Of a stretch of 6,098 nucleotides of DNA, positions 5,903 through 6,098 are shown one piece after another. The notes beneath the pieces were generated by a model. That model searched no databases, was not told the DNA's origin, and saw only the letters and a list, made by a program, of their open reading frames with translations. The first letter of the stretch is position 1; each line of letters starts with the position of its first letter. The stretch is from Candidatus Competibacteraceae bacterium (lineage in GTDB: Bacteria; Pseudomonadota; Gammaproteobacteria; Competibacterales; Competibacteraceae), in NCBI GenBank assembly GCA_020444985.1, contig JAGRHK010000115.1, forward strand, positions 1-6,098, in the 5' to 3' direction. The position numbers were made by a program, and so were the translations under genes.

Positions 5903-6098
5903 ATGGAAAAAATTGCTTATATGTTGTTAACAATCGTAGCCGGATGCTGGATTATTGCAATAATTGCAGGAATGATAGCGGCTTTTCCAGTTGGCATTAT
6001 TGGCTTTATCACTATTGTTGGTATCGGCCTGCTATTTGTAAAAGTAATTCGGGACCGTCTAGCGAATAAGGAGGATGACTATTATTCTAATAATATAG
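5903..6098 (+). CDS. Small integral membrane protein, conserved-hypothetical type (partial, runs off right edge)
   Basis: 65 codons are present with no stop before the edge. The product begins MEKIAYMLLTIVAGCWIIAI and has two probable membrane helices, about residues 5-27 and 29-48, separated by a proline (P29) and rich in glycine and isoleucine. A charged tail follows: KVIRDRLANKEDDYYSNNI (47-65). The DRL-x-x-K/E-EDDYYS tail resembles that of small uncharacterised membrane proteins I recall from proteobacteria; most of those end only a few residues later, so the gene is probably nearly complete. The function is unknown. The start is supported by AGAGG nine bases upstream. By hand count this stretch is about 36% GC, against roughly 60% in a sample of the operon, and it reads away from the operon, so it is probably not functionally linked. 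Confidence 0.75.
   Translation, partial: MEKIAYMLLTIVAGCWIIAIIAGMIAAFPVGIIGFITIVGIGLLFVKVIRDRLANKEDDYYSNNI

Noticed and set aside
1..6098. CRISPR array, tRNA, rRNA, toxin-antitoxin, phage or defence genes
   Set aside because: No regularly spaced repeats, cloverleaf or rRNA-like stretches, integrases, nucleases or other defence motifs were seen on reading both strands.

Overview
The window looks like part of a bacterial cell-surface glycan locus. A closely packed three-gene cluster on the minus strand fills roughly the left 5.5 kb. In transcription order it encodes a large YfhO-like polytopic membrane protein (GT-C glycosyltransferase type), a WecE/RffA-like PLP-dependent nucleotide-sugar 4-aminotransferase, and a NodU/CmcH-family O-carbamoyltransferase that is cut off by the left edge. 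The reading frames overlap at both junctions (up to 70 bp, then 4 bp), so the genes are almost certainly co-transcribed. The WecE-like protein is close to the enterobacterial enzyme motif by motif, and the coding DNA is about 60% GC in a hand-counted sample. Together these suggest a proteobacterium, probably a gammaproteobacterium; no genus can be named from the sequence alone.

Layout: 1-1428 (minus), carbamoyltransferase lacking its C-terminus; 1425-2597 (minus), sugar aminotransferase; 2528-5524 (minus), YfhO-like membrane protein with an extracytoplasmic beta-rich insert resembling a discoidin (F5/8C) module; 5525-5902, a 378-bp divergent intergenic region holding two adjacent GC-rich palindromic 14-mers, an AT-rich patch that may carry the operon promoter, a 7-bp stem-loop and a doubtful, possibly frameshifted small ORF; 5903 to the right edge (plus), the start of a small two-helix membrane protein in AT-rich DNA (about 36% GC by hand count).

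How the genes may work together (inference): the aminotransferase would make a dTDP-4-amino-4,6-dideoxyhexose in the cytoplasm, the carbamoyltransferase would add a carbamoyl group to a sugar hydroxyl or related substrate, and the YfhO-like protein would act outside the membrane, possibly transferring a polyprenyl-phosphate-linked sugar to a surface acceptor. The dTDP-sugar synthesis enzymes, an acetyltransferase and other glycosyltransferases are not in the window, so the final product cannot be assigned. I see no CRISPR array, tRNA, rRNA, intact transposase or defence system.
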